A DNA stretch of 64,000 nucleotides. Origin: Catenovulum sp052056295. GTDB lineage: Bacteria; Pseudomonadota; Gammaproteobacteria; Enterobacterales; Alteromonadaceae. The translations under genes and the position numbers were made by a program. The stretch spans positions 3,224,001-3,288,000 of the forward strand of contig NZ_CP182493.1 of NCBI RefSeq assembly GCF_052056295.1, written 5' to 3'. Each line of letters starts with the position of its first letter. The stretch's first letter is position 1. The notes beneath the pieces are model-generated. The model was given only the letters and a program-made list of their open reading frames with translations. It was not told the DNA's origin and made no database searches. Shown here one piece after another: positions 38,821-46,163 of the stretch.

Positions 38821-38906
38821 GCCGTGGTGGTGGAATTGGTAGACACGCCATCTTGAGGGGGTGGTGAGCTTAGCTCGTGCGGGTTCAAGTCCCGCCCACG
38901 GCACCA
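38821..38906 (+). tRNA. leuU: tRNA-Leu (GAG anticodon)
   Basis: The acceptor stem GCCGTGG pairs with CCACGGC, and CCA is encoded at 38904-38906. The D arm has GGTGGAATTGGTAGACAC, the anticodon stem CCATC/GGTGG encloses loop TTGAGGG with anticodon GAG, there is a long class II variable arm, and the T arm contains GGTTCAAGTCC. Position after secG matches E. coli leuU. Confidence 0.95.
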
Positions 38907-38941
38907 AATATAAAAAAGTAACACCGGTGCAAGTATTAGGT

Positions 38942-38970
38942 TTGAATTTAACAATTTGAATCACTATAAT
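38942..38970 (+). promoter_or_regulatory. sigma-70-like promoter for the initiator tRNA gene
   Basis: TTGAAT (38942-38947) and a perfect TATAAT (38965-38970) are separated by 17 bases, and the tRNA starts 12 bases later. A G+C-rich start follows, as in stable RNA promoters. Confidence 0.65.
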
Positions 38971-38982
38971 GCTTGCCATTGA

Positions 38983-39059
<77 letters not shown>

Positions 39060-39083
39060 ACCGGTTTTATTTATGTGTTTGAG

Positions 39084-39117
39084 AAGCCCCGGTCGCAAGT
39101 TCGGGGCTTTTTATTTT
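39084..39117 (+). terminator. intrinsic terminator after tRNA-fMet
   Basis: AAGCCCCG (39084-39091) pairs with CGGGGCTT (39102-39109), then TTTTATTTT. It lies between the tRNA and rimP; some read-through probably feeds rimP-nusA-infB, as no strong separate promoter is apparent. Confidence 0.85.
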
Positions 39118-39142
39118 GTGTTTTGAAAAATCAGAGGTCATT

Positions 39143-39598
39143 TTGTCAAAACAAGATATCAAGCTTGATAGCCTAGTTGCTCAAGCTGTAGCTGTTACAG
39201 GCTTTACCTTTTGGGGTTTAGAGTTCTTCCGAGCGGGGAAAAACTCAGTCTTGAGAGTTTATATTGACCATGAAAATGGCATTGGTGTTGATGATTGCGC
39301 TGAGGTGAGCCGCCAAGTTGGCTCAATGCTGGATGTAGAAGATCCAATTAGCGGCGAATATGTCTTAGAAGTTTCTTCGCCGGGTATGGATAGAGTCTTG
39401 TTTAAAGCTGAGCAATATCCAGCTTATGTAGGCGCAAAGTTAAACGTCAAAACCAAAATGCCAATTGAAGGGCGCCGTAAATTTAGCGGCAAACTAAATA
39501 GCATTGAAAATAACTGCATCGTATTGGAAGTTGACGATGCAGAGTATGAGATTCCATTTAAAAATATTGAAAAGGCACAAGTAGTTCCACAATTCTAG
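39143..39598 (+). CDS. rimP: ribosome maturation factor RimP
   Basis: Assists 30S subunit assembly. The sequence has FWGLEFFRAGKNSVLRVYID, GVDDCAEVSRQVG, LEVSSPGMDR and the C-terminal EIPFKNIEKAQVVPQF. I chose the TTG at 39143: AGAGG lies five bases before it and the product then aligns with the E. coli start; the frame is open from 39116. Length is about 151 residues. It heads the nusA-infB operon. Confidence 0.95.
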   Translation: MSKQDIKLDSLVAQAVAVTGFTFWGLEFFRAGKNSVLRVYIDHENGIGVDDCAEVSRQVGSMLDVEDPISGEYVLEVSSPGMDRVLFKAEQYPAYVGAKLNVKTKMPIEGRRKFSGKLNSIENNCIVLEVDDAEYEIPFKNIEKAQVVPQF

Positions 39599-39622
39599 GA
39601 ACACTGGTAGCGAGGCTGAATA

Positions 39623-41131
39623 ATGAACAAAGAGATCTTGTTAGTAGCGGAAGCTGTATCAAATGAAAAAGCGGTTCCTCGTGAGAAAATTTTCCAAGCG
39701 TTGGAATCGGCTATATCTATGGCCACTAAGAAAAAGTACGAAGGTGATATCGAAATTCGTGTGAGTATCGACCGTAAAACCGGTGACTTTGTTACTTTCC
39801 GTCGTTGGATGGTGGTTGAAGACACAGGTAATCGTTTAGAAAACCCATTTTCTGAAATTGGTTTAGAAGCGGCGCAATACGAAAATCCAGAAATTCAATT
39901 AGGCGAATATGTAGAAGAAGAAATCGAATCTATTGAATTTGACCGTATTACGACACAAACAGCTAAACAAGTAATAGTACAAAAAGTACGTGAAGCTGAG
40001 CGCGCACAAATCGTTGAAGAATACGAAGAAAAAGTTGGTGAACTTTTAACTGGTGTGGTGAAAAAATCAGGTCGTGAAGGTGTGATTTTAGATTTAGGCA
40101 GCAACGCTGAAGCTATTATTCGTCGTGAAGAATTATTACCACGCGAAACTTTCCGTCCAGGCGACCGTGTTCGTGGTTTATTATTTGATATCAAACCAGA
40201 AGCGCGTGGCCCACAATTAATGATGAGCCGTACTCGTCCTGAAATGCTAGTTGAACTATTCCGTATCGAAGTACCAGAAATTGGTGAAGAAATGTTGGAA
40301 ATTCGTTCGGCAGCTCGTGATCCAGGTTCACGTGCAAAAATCGCGGTTAAAACTAACGACAAGCGTATTGACCCAGTGGGTGCTTGTGTTGGTATGCGTG
40401 GTTCACGTGTTCAAGCTGTTTCAAGTGAACTAGATGGTGAGCGTATTGATATTGTGTTGTTTGACGACAACCCTGCTCAATACGTAATCAATGCTATGGC
40501 GCCAGCTGATGTTGCATCAATTATTGTTGATGAAGACAAAGGCACTATGGATATCGCTGTGGAAGCGGATAACTTAGCTCAAGCAATTGGACGCAGCGGG
40601 CAGAATGTAAGACTAGCGAGTCAATTGACTGGTTGGGAACTCAATGTGATGACAGTCGCGGATATGAACGAGAAACATCAGGCAGAGAATGACAAGTTAA
40701 TGTCATTGTTTGTTGACAAACTCGACATTGATGAAGACTTTGCCACTGTATTGGTAGAAGAAGGATTCTCTAGCTTAGAGGAAATTGCATACGTACCAGT
40801 GAACGAATTACTGGATATTGAAGGATTTGATGAAGACATTGTTGAAGAGCTTCGTACCCGAGCTAAAGCAGCTTTAACAACTATGGCTTTAGCAAATGAA
40901 GAATCATTAGAAAACACCGAGCCAGCTGAAGATTTACTGGCGCTAGACGGTCTTGACCGCCATACAGCATTTGTTTTAGCCAGCAAAGGCGTGTGTACCT
41001 TAGAAGACTTAGCCGAGCAGGGGATTGACGATATCTCTGATTTAGAAGGCTTAGATGAGAAAAGCGCAGGTGAATTAATCATGAAAGCCCGTAACATTTG
41101 TTGGTTTGGTGGCGAGAACGAAGCTGAATAA
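39623..41131 (+). CDS. nusA: transcription termination/antitermination factor NusA
   Basis: A full-length 502-residue NusA. The N-terminal RNA polymerase-binding domain is followed by the S1 domain (VGELLTGVVKKSGREGVILDLG), KH1/KH2 (DPVGACVGMRGSRVQAV and QAIGRSGQNVRLASQLTGW), and two C-terminal acidic AR repeats (VEEGFSSLEEIAYVPV and ASKGVCTLEDLAEQGI). It binds nascent RNA and modulates pausing, Rho termination and antitermination. Confidence 0.98.
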   Translation: MNKEILLVAEAVSNEKAVPREKIFQALESAISMATKKKYEGDIEIRVSIDRKTGDFVTFRRWMVVEDTGNRLENPFSEIGLEAAQYENPEIQLGEYVEEEIESIEFDRITTQTAKQVIVQKVREAERAQIVEEYEEKVGELLTGVVKKSGREGVILDLGSNAEAIIRREELLPRETFRPGDRVRGLLFDIKPEARGPQLMMSRTRPEMLVELFRIEVPEIGEEMLEIRSAARDPGSRAKIAVKTNDKRIDPVGACVGMRGSRVQAVSSELDGERIDIVLFDDNPAQYVINAMAPADVASIIVDEDKGTMDIAVEADNLAQAIGRSGQNVRLASQLTGWELNVMTVADMNEKHQAENDKLMSLFVDKLDIDEDFATVLVEEGFSSLEEIAYVPVNELLDIEGFDEDIVEELRTRAKAALTTMALANEESLENTEPAEDLLALDGLDRHTAFVLASKGVCTLEDLAEQGIDDISDLEGLDEKSAGELIMKARNICWFGGENEAE

Positions 41132-41151
41132 ATCGGCGGAGGTAGAACTGA

Positions 41152-43836
41152 ATGTCAGAAGTTTCGATAGATAAACTTGCCGCAGACGTAGGTACATCGG
41201 TTGATAAGCTAGTACAGCAATTTGCTGAAGCTGGTATTAATAAAACAGCAGATAGCCAAGTAACTGAGCAAGAAAAACAAACATTATTGACGCATTTAAG
41301 CAAATACCATGGTGGTGAAGAGCCTACTTCACAACCAAGTAAAATGACTTTGCAACGAAAAACCAAAAGCACATTGAGTGTTGCTGGTAATCATGGCAAA
41401 GCTAAGTCAGTACAAGTTGAAGTACGCAAAAAGCGTACTTATGTAAAAGCGAGCGCTGTAGAAGCTGAGAAAGCAGCAGAAGAGCAAGCGAAACGCGAAG
41501 CTGAAGAAGCCGCTAAAAAAGCAGCAGAAGAGCAAGCAAAGCGCGAAGCTGAAGAAGCTGCGAAAAAAGCTGCAGAAGCTAAAGCTAAGCAAGAAGCTGA
41601 AGAAAAAGCCAAACGTGAAGCAGAGGCTCCACAAGCTGAAGTAACAGCGAAAGAAGCTGATAAAGCAGTTAAAACTGAAGCGAAAAAAGCGCCAAAACAC
41701 GTAGAGACTGAAGAAGAAATTGCTTTACGCAAGAAAAAAGAAGAAGAAGAGCGCAAAAAAGTTGAAGCTGAAGCGGCACGTATTGCTGAAGAAGCTAAGC
41801 GTTTAGCTGAAGAGAACGCTGAGCGTTGGGCTGCTGAAGAAGCGCGTCGTAAAGAAGAAGAGAAGAAAGAAGTGCATAGCCATTCTTCTCGTTACGCACA
41901 AGAAGCTGAAGCTGAAGCTGACCGTCGCGAAGAAAAAGGTTCACGTCGTCGTAAGAAGAAAACTTCTAAGAAAGACGAAGAAGCGCAAGCACAGGCGAGT
42001 AGTCGTGCTGTTAAAGGTAAACGCAAAAAAATTGCTACGCCTAAAAACATGCAACACAGCTTCCAAAAACCAGTTGCACCAACTCAACATGAAGTTCGTG
42101 TTGGCGAAACCATTACTGTTGCAGACTTAGCTGCAAAAATGGCAGTAAAAGGCACAGAAGTCATCAAAGTTATGATGAAAATGGGTGCTATGGTGACGAT
42201 TAACCAAGTTATCGATCAAGAAACTGCATTGTTAGTTATCGATGAAATGGGTCACGTTGGTAAAGCGGTTAGCGAAAACGCGTTAGAAGAAGATTTATTG
42301 GCAAACCGTGGTGAGCAGACTGAAATCCGTCGTCGTCCACCTGTTGTGACTGTAATGGGTCACGTTGACCACGGTAAAACGTCATTACTTGATTATATTC
42401 GTCGTGCAAAAGTTGCATCTGGCGAAGCTGGTGGTATTACTCAGCATATTGGTGCATACCACGTTGAAACAGACCAAGGTATGATTTCATTCTTAGATAC
42501 CCCTGGTCACGCCGCGTTTACCGCTATGCGTGCTCGTGGTGCTAAAGCAACTGATATCGTAGTGCTTGTTGTTGCAGCAGACGATGGTGTAATGCCACAA
42601 ACCGTTGAGGCTGTTCAGCACGCTAAAGCAGCTGGTGTGCCTTTAGTTGTTGCTGTGAACAAGATAGATAAAGAAGAATCAGATCCGGATCGTGTTAAAA
42701 ACGAATTAGCGCAACATGACGTAATCCCAGAAGACTGGGGCGGTGATGTGCAGTTCTGTCACGTATCGGCAAAATCAGGTCAAGGTGTTGATGAGTTATT
42801 AGAAGCGATTCTATTACAATCTGAAATGCTTGATCTTGACGCGGTTCACGAAGGTTTAGCATCAGGTGTGGTTATTGAATCAAAACTTGATAAAGGTCGT
42901 GGTCCAGTTGCAAGTATCTTAGTTCAGTCTGGTAGCTTGAAAAAAGGTGACATCATTTTATGTGGTTTAGAGTACGGTCGTATCCGTGCGATGAAAGACG
43001 AAAATGGTGTAGACATAGAAGAAGCTGGCCCATCTATCCCAGTTGAGATTTTAGGTCTTTCTGGTGTACCAGCAGCGGGTGATGAAGCCACTGCGGTTAA
43101 AGATGAGAAAAAAGCACGTGAAGTATCACTTAAACGTCAAGGTAAATTCCGTGAAGTTAAGTTAGCACGTCAGCAGAAAGCTAAGTTAGAGAATATGTTC
43201 TCTAATATGACTGAAGGTGATGTTAAAGAGCTTAACATAGTACTTAAGTCTGACGTTCAAGGTTCACTTGAAGCAATTTCTGACTCGTTAACTAAACTGT
43301 CGACTGAAGAAGTTAAAGTTAAAATTATCGGTAGCGGTGTTGGTGGTATTACTGAAACTGACGCAACATTAGCTGCAGCTTCACAAGCGATTATCTTAGG
43401 TTTCAACGTTCGTGCTGATGCAACTGCGCGCCGTACCATTGAAACTGAATCGGTTGAACTTCGTTATTACAGTGTTATTTATGACCTAATTGACGAAGTT
43501 AAGAAAGCTATGACTGGTATGTTAGAGCCTGAATTTAAACAGGAAATTATCGGTCTTGCTGAGGTTCGTGATGTGTTCCGTTCACCTAAGATTGGCGCGA
43601 TTGCTGGATGTATGGTTACTGAAGGTGTTGTGAAACGTAATAACCCAATCCGTGTATTACGTGAAAACGTAGTAATTTACGAAGGTGAATTAGAATCACT
43701 ACGTCGCTTTAAAGATGACGTTGGCGAAGTTCGTAACGGTACTGAATGTGGTATCGGCGTTAAGAACTACAACGACGTTAAAGTCGGCGATATGATTGAA
43801 GTATTTGAAATCGTTGAAGTTAAACGCGAACTATAA
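41152..43836 (+). CDS. infB: translation initiation factor IF-2
   Basis: The GTPase that brings initiator tRNA to the 30S subunit, 894 residues. A short N-terminal IF2-N domain is followed by a highly charged K/E/A-rich linker (about residues 100-280) with near-repeats of AEEQAKREAEEAAKK, probably a long helix. The G domain has GHVDHGKT (G1), DTPGHAAF (G3) and VNKIDK (G4). Later domains end with VKVGDMIEVFEIVEVKREL. Linker repeats are typical and may vary among strains. Confidence 0.98.
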   Translation: MSEVSIDKLAADVGTSVDKLVQQFAEAGINKTADSQVTEQEKQTLLTHLSKYHGGEEPTSQPSKMTLQRKTKSTLSVAGNHGKAKSVQVEVRKKRTYVKASAVEAEKAAEEQAKREAEEAAKKAAEEQAKREAEEAAKKAAEAKAKQEAEEKAKREAEAPQAEVTAKEADKAVKTEAKKAPKHVETEEEIALRKKKEEEERKKVEAEAARIAEEAKRLAEENAERWAAEEARRKEEEKKEVHSHSSRYAQEAEAEADRREEKGSRRRKKKTSKKDEEAQAQASSRAVKGKRKKIATPKNMQHSFQKPVAPTQHEVRVGETITVADLAAKMAVKGTEVIKVMMKMGAMVTINQVIDQETALLVIDEMGHVGKAVSENALEEDLLANRGEQTEIRRRPPVVTVMGHVDHGKTSLLDYIRRAKVASGEAGGITQHIGAYHVETDQGMISFLDTPGHAAFTAMRARGAKATDIVVLVVAADDGVMPQTVEAVQHAKAAGVPLVVAVNKIDKEESDPDRVKNELAQHDVIPEDWGGDVQFCHVSAKSGQGVDELLEAILLQSEMLDLDAVHEGLASGVVIESKLDKGRGPVASILVQSGSLKKGDIILCGLEYGRIRAMKDENGVDIEEAGPSIPVEILGLSGVPAAGDEATAVKDEKKAREVSLKRQGKFREVKLARQQKAKLENMFSNMTEGDVKELNIVLKSDVQGSLEAISDSLTKLSTEEVKVKIIGSGVGGITETDATLAAASQAIILGFNVRADATARRTIETESVELRYYSVIYDLIDEVKKAMTGMLEPEFKQEIIGLAEVRDVFRSPKIGAIAGCMVTEGVVKRNNPIRVLRENVVIYEGELESLRRFKDDVGEVRNGTECGIGVKNYNDVKVGDMIEVFEIVEVKREL

Positions 43837-43864
43837 TCCTTCAGTTATTGTAGGTAACGTATTT

Positions 43865-43887
43865 AAAGGGGCCTAAGGCCCCTTTTT
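43865..43887 (+). terminator. intrinsic terminator between infB and rbfA
   Basis: AGGGGCC (43867-43873) pairs with GGCCCCT (43877-43883), followed by T residues. It would reduce expression of rbfA and truB relative to infB unless they have their own promoter or read-through is high. Confidence 0.8.
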
Positions 43888-43918
43888 GCGCTCAATATCA
43901 ATAGAGTTTAAGAAGTTT

Positions 43919-44344
43919 ATGGCAAGAGAGTTTTCCAGAGCCGATAGAGTTGCTCAACAAGTGCAAAAAGAAACTGCACAAATTTTACAACGTGAACTTA
44001 AAGACCCACGTGTAGGCATGGTGACCATTTCTGAAGTGGAAGTGTCACGCGATTTAGCTTACGCAAAAATCTTTATTTCGTCTTTATTGCAAGATGAAGA
44101 AAAAGCTAAAACCAGTGTTAAACAATTAAACGAATTAGCACCTTATATCCGTTCTTTGTTGGCCAAACGTTTGCGCATGCGCCACGTTCCTTCAATTAAA
44201 TTTGTCTTGGATACCAGTTTAAATGAAGGTATTCGTATGTCTGAGTTGGTTGATAAAGCGGTGAAAACTGATAAACAAAAATCAGATCAGTTTAATTCTG
44301 CAGATACAGAACAAGCGCAAGACGACGAGCAAGCTAAAGATTAA
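43919..44344 (+). CDS. rbfA: 30S ribosome-binding factor RbfA
   Basis: A KH-fold cold-shock factor for 16S rRNA 5' end maturation. The product begins AREFSRADRVAQQVQKETAQ and has LKDPRVGMVTISEVEVSRDL and KRLRMRHVPSIKFVLDTSL. I chose the ATG at 43919; residues encoded upstream from 43886 do not match the family. The 141 residues include an acidic tail. truB follows after 33 bases. Confidence 0.95.
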   Translation: MAREFSRADRVAQQVQKETAQILQRELKDPRVGMVTISEVEVSRDLAYAKIFISSLLQDEEKAKTSVKQLNELAPYIRSLLAKRLRMRHVPSIKFVLDTSLNEGIRMSELVDKAVKTDKQKSDQFNSADTEQAQDDEQAKD

Positions 44345-44377
44345 TCGTAATAAGTAGTAGATAGCTAGAGGATTATT

Positions 44378-45280
44378 GTGGCGAATAAACGCACATTTAT
44401 AGATATTAATGGCATTGTTTTATTAGATAAGCCACAAGACATCAGTTCAAATAAAGCGCTGCAAACTGTGCGCTTTTTATACACAGCAAAAAAAGCAGGG
44501 CATACAGGTGCGCTTGATCCGTTAGCGACTGGTTTATTACCTATCTGTTTTGGTGAAGCAACTAAGTTTAGTCAGTTTCTATTGGATGCGGATAAAACTT
44601 ATCAAGTAACAGCTAAGCTTGGTGAACGTACTACAACTTCTGATTCTGAAGGTGAAGTGGTTGAAACGCGTGACGTGACTTGTGACGAGGCGCAAATTCG
44701 CCAAATGGTTGGAAGTTTTGTTGGGGTACAAGATCAGCAACCTTCTATTTATTCAGCATTAAAATATCAAGGTAAACCTTTGTATTTTTATGCACGTCAG
44801 GGCATTGATGTACCTAGACCGATTCGTCAAATTGACATTTTTTCTATCACAATCGATGAAATTGCCTTACCTAATGTGAAGATGACAGTACATTGTTCAA
44901 AAGGTACTTATATCCGCACCTTAGTGGATGATTTAGGCGAGAAGCTAGGTTGTGGGGCGCATGTTATTCAATTGCGTCGAACTCAAGTAACTGGCTTTGA
45001 CGGCTTACCTATGTTCGATTTGCCTACCTTACAAGCTATGAGCGAAGCTGAGTTGGCGGAAAAATTGTTGCCTATGGATGCAGGTATTCAGCATATTCCA
45101 GTTATTCAGTTAACCGATGAGTTGGCAGATAGATTTAGCAATGGTCAACGTATCAAATGGTTGGAAGGCGACTTAGGCACGTATCGTGTTTATCGCGAGT
45201 CGACTAATTCTATGTTGGGTGTTGCTGAGCTTGAAGAAAATCGTAATTTGCAGCCGAAAAGATTAGTGAGTCAGAATTAG
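44378..45280 (+). CDS. truB: tRNA pseudouridine-55 synthase
   Basis: Makes pseudouridine 55 in the T loop of tRNAs. It starts at GTG after TAGAGGA. The catalytic aspartate is in KKAGHTGALDPLATGLLPIC, and YSALKYQGKPLYFYARQG plus KGTYIRTLVDDLGEKLGCGAH are conserved. 300 residues. In E. coli truB is followed directly by rpsO; here 6.4 kb of repeats and carbohydrate genes lies between. No intrinsic terminator follows the stop codon. Confidence 0.96.
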   Translation: MANKRTFIDINGIVLLDKPQDISSNKALQTVRFLYTAKKAGHTGALDPLATGLLPICFGEATKFSQFLLDADKTYQVTAKLGERTTTSDSEGEVVETRDVTCDEAQIRQMVGSFVGVQDQQPSIYSALKYQGKPLYFYARQGIDVPRPIRQIDIFSITIDEIALPNVKMTVHCSKGTYIRTLVDDLGEKLGCGAHVIQLRRTQVTGFDGLPMFDLPTLQAMSEAELAEKLLPMDAGIQHIPVIQLTDELADRFSNGQRIKWLEGDLGTYRVYRESTNSMLGVAELEENRNLQPKRLVSQN

Positions 45281-45328
45281 TTACTGAATTCTTGGTTGCT
45301 GCTGATTTGGTGGTAACTAAGGTCAAGC

Positions 45329-45430
45329 TGATAGTGATATTTTTCGCATAATCGCTGCAAGGCCATCCATGGCCCGCTCTCAAACGGTATCCCTACCGAT
45401 TGGAAGTTTTGCGAAAAACAATCACCACCA
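45329..45430 (-). repeat. GGA-hairpin repeat E5 (reverse, complete)
   Basis: The closing stem pairs 45407-45430 with 45329-45351 (TTTTGCGAAAAA against ATTTTTCGCATAA, then ATCACCACCA against TGATAGTGAT). The inner part, with AGGGAT and ATGGAT loops, is the same as in E2. It lies about 50 bases after the truB stop, antisense to truB transcription. Confidence 0.78.
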
Positions 45431-45444
45431 CCTTTCCTAACATA

Positions 45445-45531
45445 GCGTTGCTGTAAACACTTCCATGTACGCTTCGCTTTTTCATCCCTGAAAAAGAGAT
45501 TTTGCTCTAAGTCATTGCTCTAGCACTTTCC
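45445..45531 (-). repeat. GGA-hairpin repeat E9 (reverse, one closing arm missing)
   Basis: This copy matches E8 from the hairpin 2 region to the outer arm (TTTTGCTCTAAGTCATTGC), but the other closing arm has been lost at its junction with E5. Hairpin 1 is CTTTTTC-AGGGAT-GAAAAAG on the minus strand (45477-45496); E8 has ATGGAT in the same stem. Confidence 0.65.
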
Positions 45532-45641
45532 CGGATTCCAGTTCACGTAAGCACTATCGGCACTACAGAAATTGTGCCGTATACAAAGGTACTCAAAAAT
45601 CGATAGCGCTACGAGGTTTAGCGACACCCTAGTATGACAGA

Positions 45642-45746
45642 GCCAACTGGAATGCTGATTTCCCAAAACTTCAAACGTCTGGGACGACGTTTGGGAGCGA
45701 CCATGGAGGGGCACAGCGATTTTGGGAAATTATGCTTGCAGTGGGC
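45642..45746 (+). repeat. GGA-hairpin repeat E10 (forward, complete)
   Basis: The closing stem is 45642-45668 with 45720-45746 and includes ATTTCCCAAAA/TTTTGGGAAAT. Hairpin 1 is CAAACGTC-TGGGAC-GACGTTTG, eight perfect pairs. Hairpin 2 is ACC-ATGGAG-GGG, weakened by an A-G mismatch. It is the only copy with a hairpin 1 loop that does not start with A. Confidence 0.78.
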
Positions 45747-45791
45747 TTTTTAGCTCGGAGGTTAAAGCGCTGCTAGTACAGTGCTATATGC

Positions 45792-45904
45792 GGAAATCAC
45801 TAGAGCATAACTATCGCAAAAACGCTGTAAATACTTCCATGTACGCTTCGCTTTTTCATCCATGAAAAAGAGATTTTGCTCTAAGTCATTGCTCTAGCAC
45901 TTTC
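45792..45904 (-). repeat. GGA-hairpin repeat E8 (reverse, complete, second stem type)
   Basis: The closing arms are 45792-45822 (GGAAA, CTAGAGCA, ACT, GCAAAA) and 45872-45904 (TTTTGC, AGT, TGCTCTAG, TTTCC), pairing in blocks with small internal loops. On the minus strand hairpin 1 is CTTTTTC-ATGGAT-GAAAAAG and hairpin 2 is TAC-ATGGAA-GTA, followed by TTTACAGCG exactly as in E1. The 880 bases between truB and the GH43 gene hold only these repeats; no gene is seen. Confidence 0.78.
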
Positions 45905-46013
45905 CTTAAATTGTGCCGTCGTAAACTTTTTTATTTCCTTTTATCAGTATTCTATTGTTCAACAGACGAATGTTAATCCACAGGATTTAGCGACACCCTA
46001 GTATGATGATAGA

Positions 46014-46118
46014 GCCAACTGGAATGCTGATTCCCAAAACTTCAAACGTCAGGGATGACGTTTGGGAGCGACCATGGATGGTGCACAGCGCTTTTGGGAA
46101 ATTATGCTTCCAGTGGGC
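46014..46118 (+). repeat. GGA-hairpin repeat E11 (forward, complete)
   Basis: A close relative of E10. The closing stem is 46014-46038 with about 46092-46118. Hairpin 1 is CAAACGTC-AGGGAT-GACGTTTG. Hairpin 2 is ACC-ATGGAT-GGT. CTGG in the left arm pairs with CCAG on the right, where E10 has a mismatch. The shared flank TTTAGCGACACCCTAGTATG precedes both copies, so a larger unit was duplicated. Confidence 0.78.
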
Positions 46119-46163
46119 GACAATTCGCCAAAGCTTTTAGCGGCGCTATCTTTGTGGCGGCTC

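Noticed and set aside
41460..41700. K/E/A-rich near-repeats in infB as a possible repeat expansion
   Set aside because: Such charged repeats are normal in the IF-2 N-terminal linker.
45281..46163. Integron attC-type sites
   Set aside because: The repeats have paired arms like attC, but I see no RYYYAAC/GTTRRRY core sites, no integrase and no cassette array; flanking genes are core genes.
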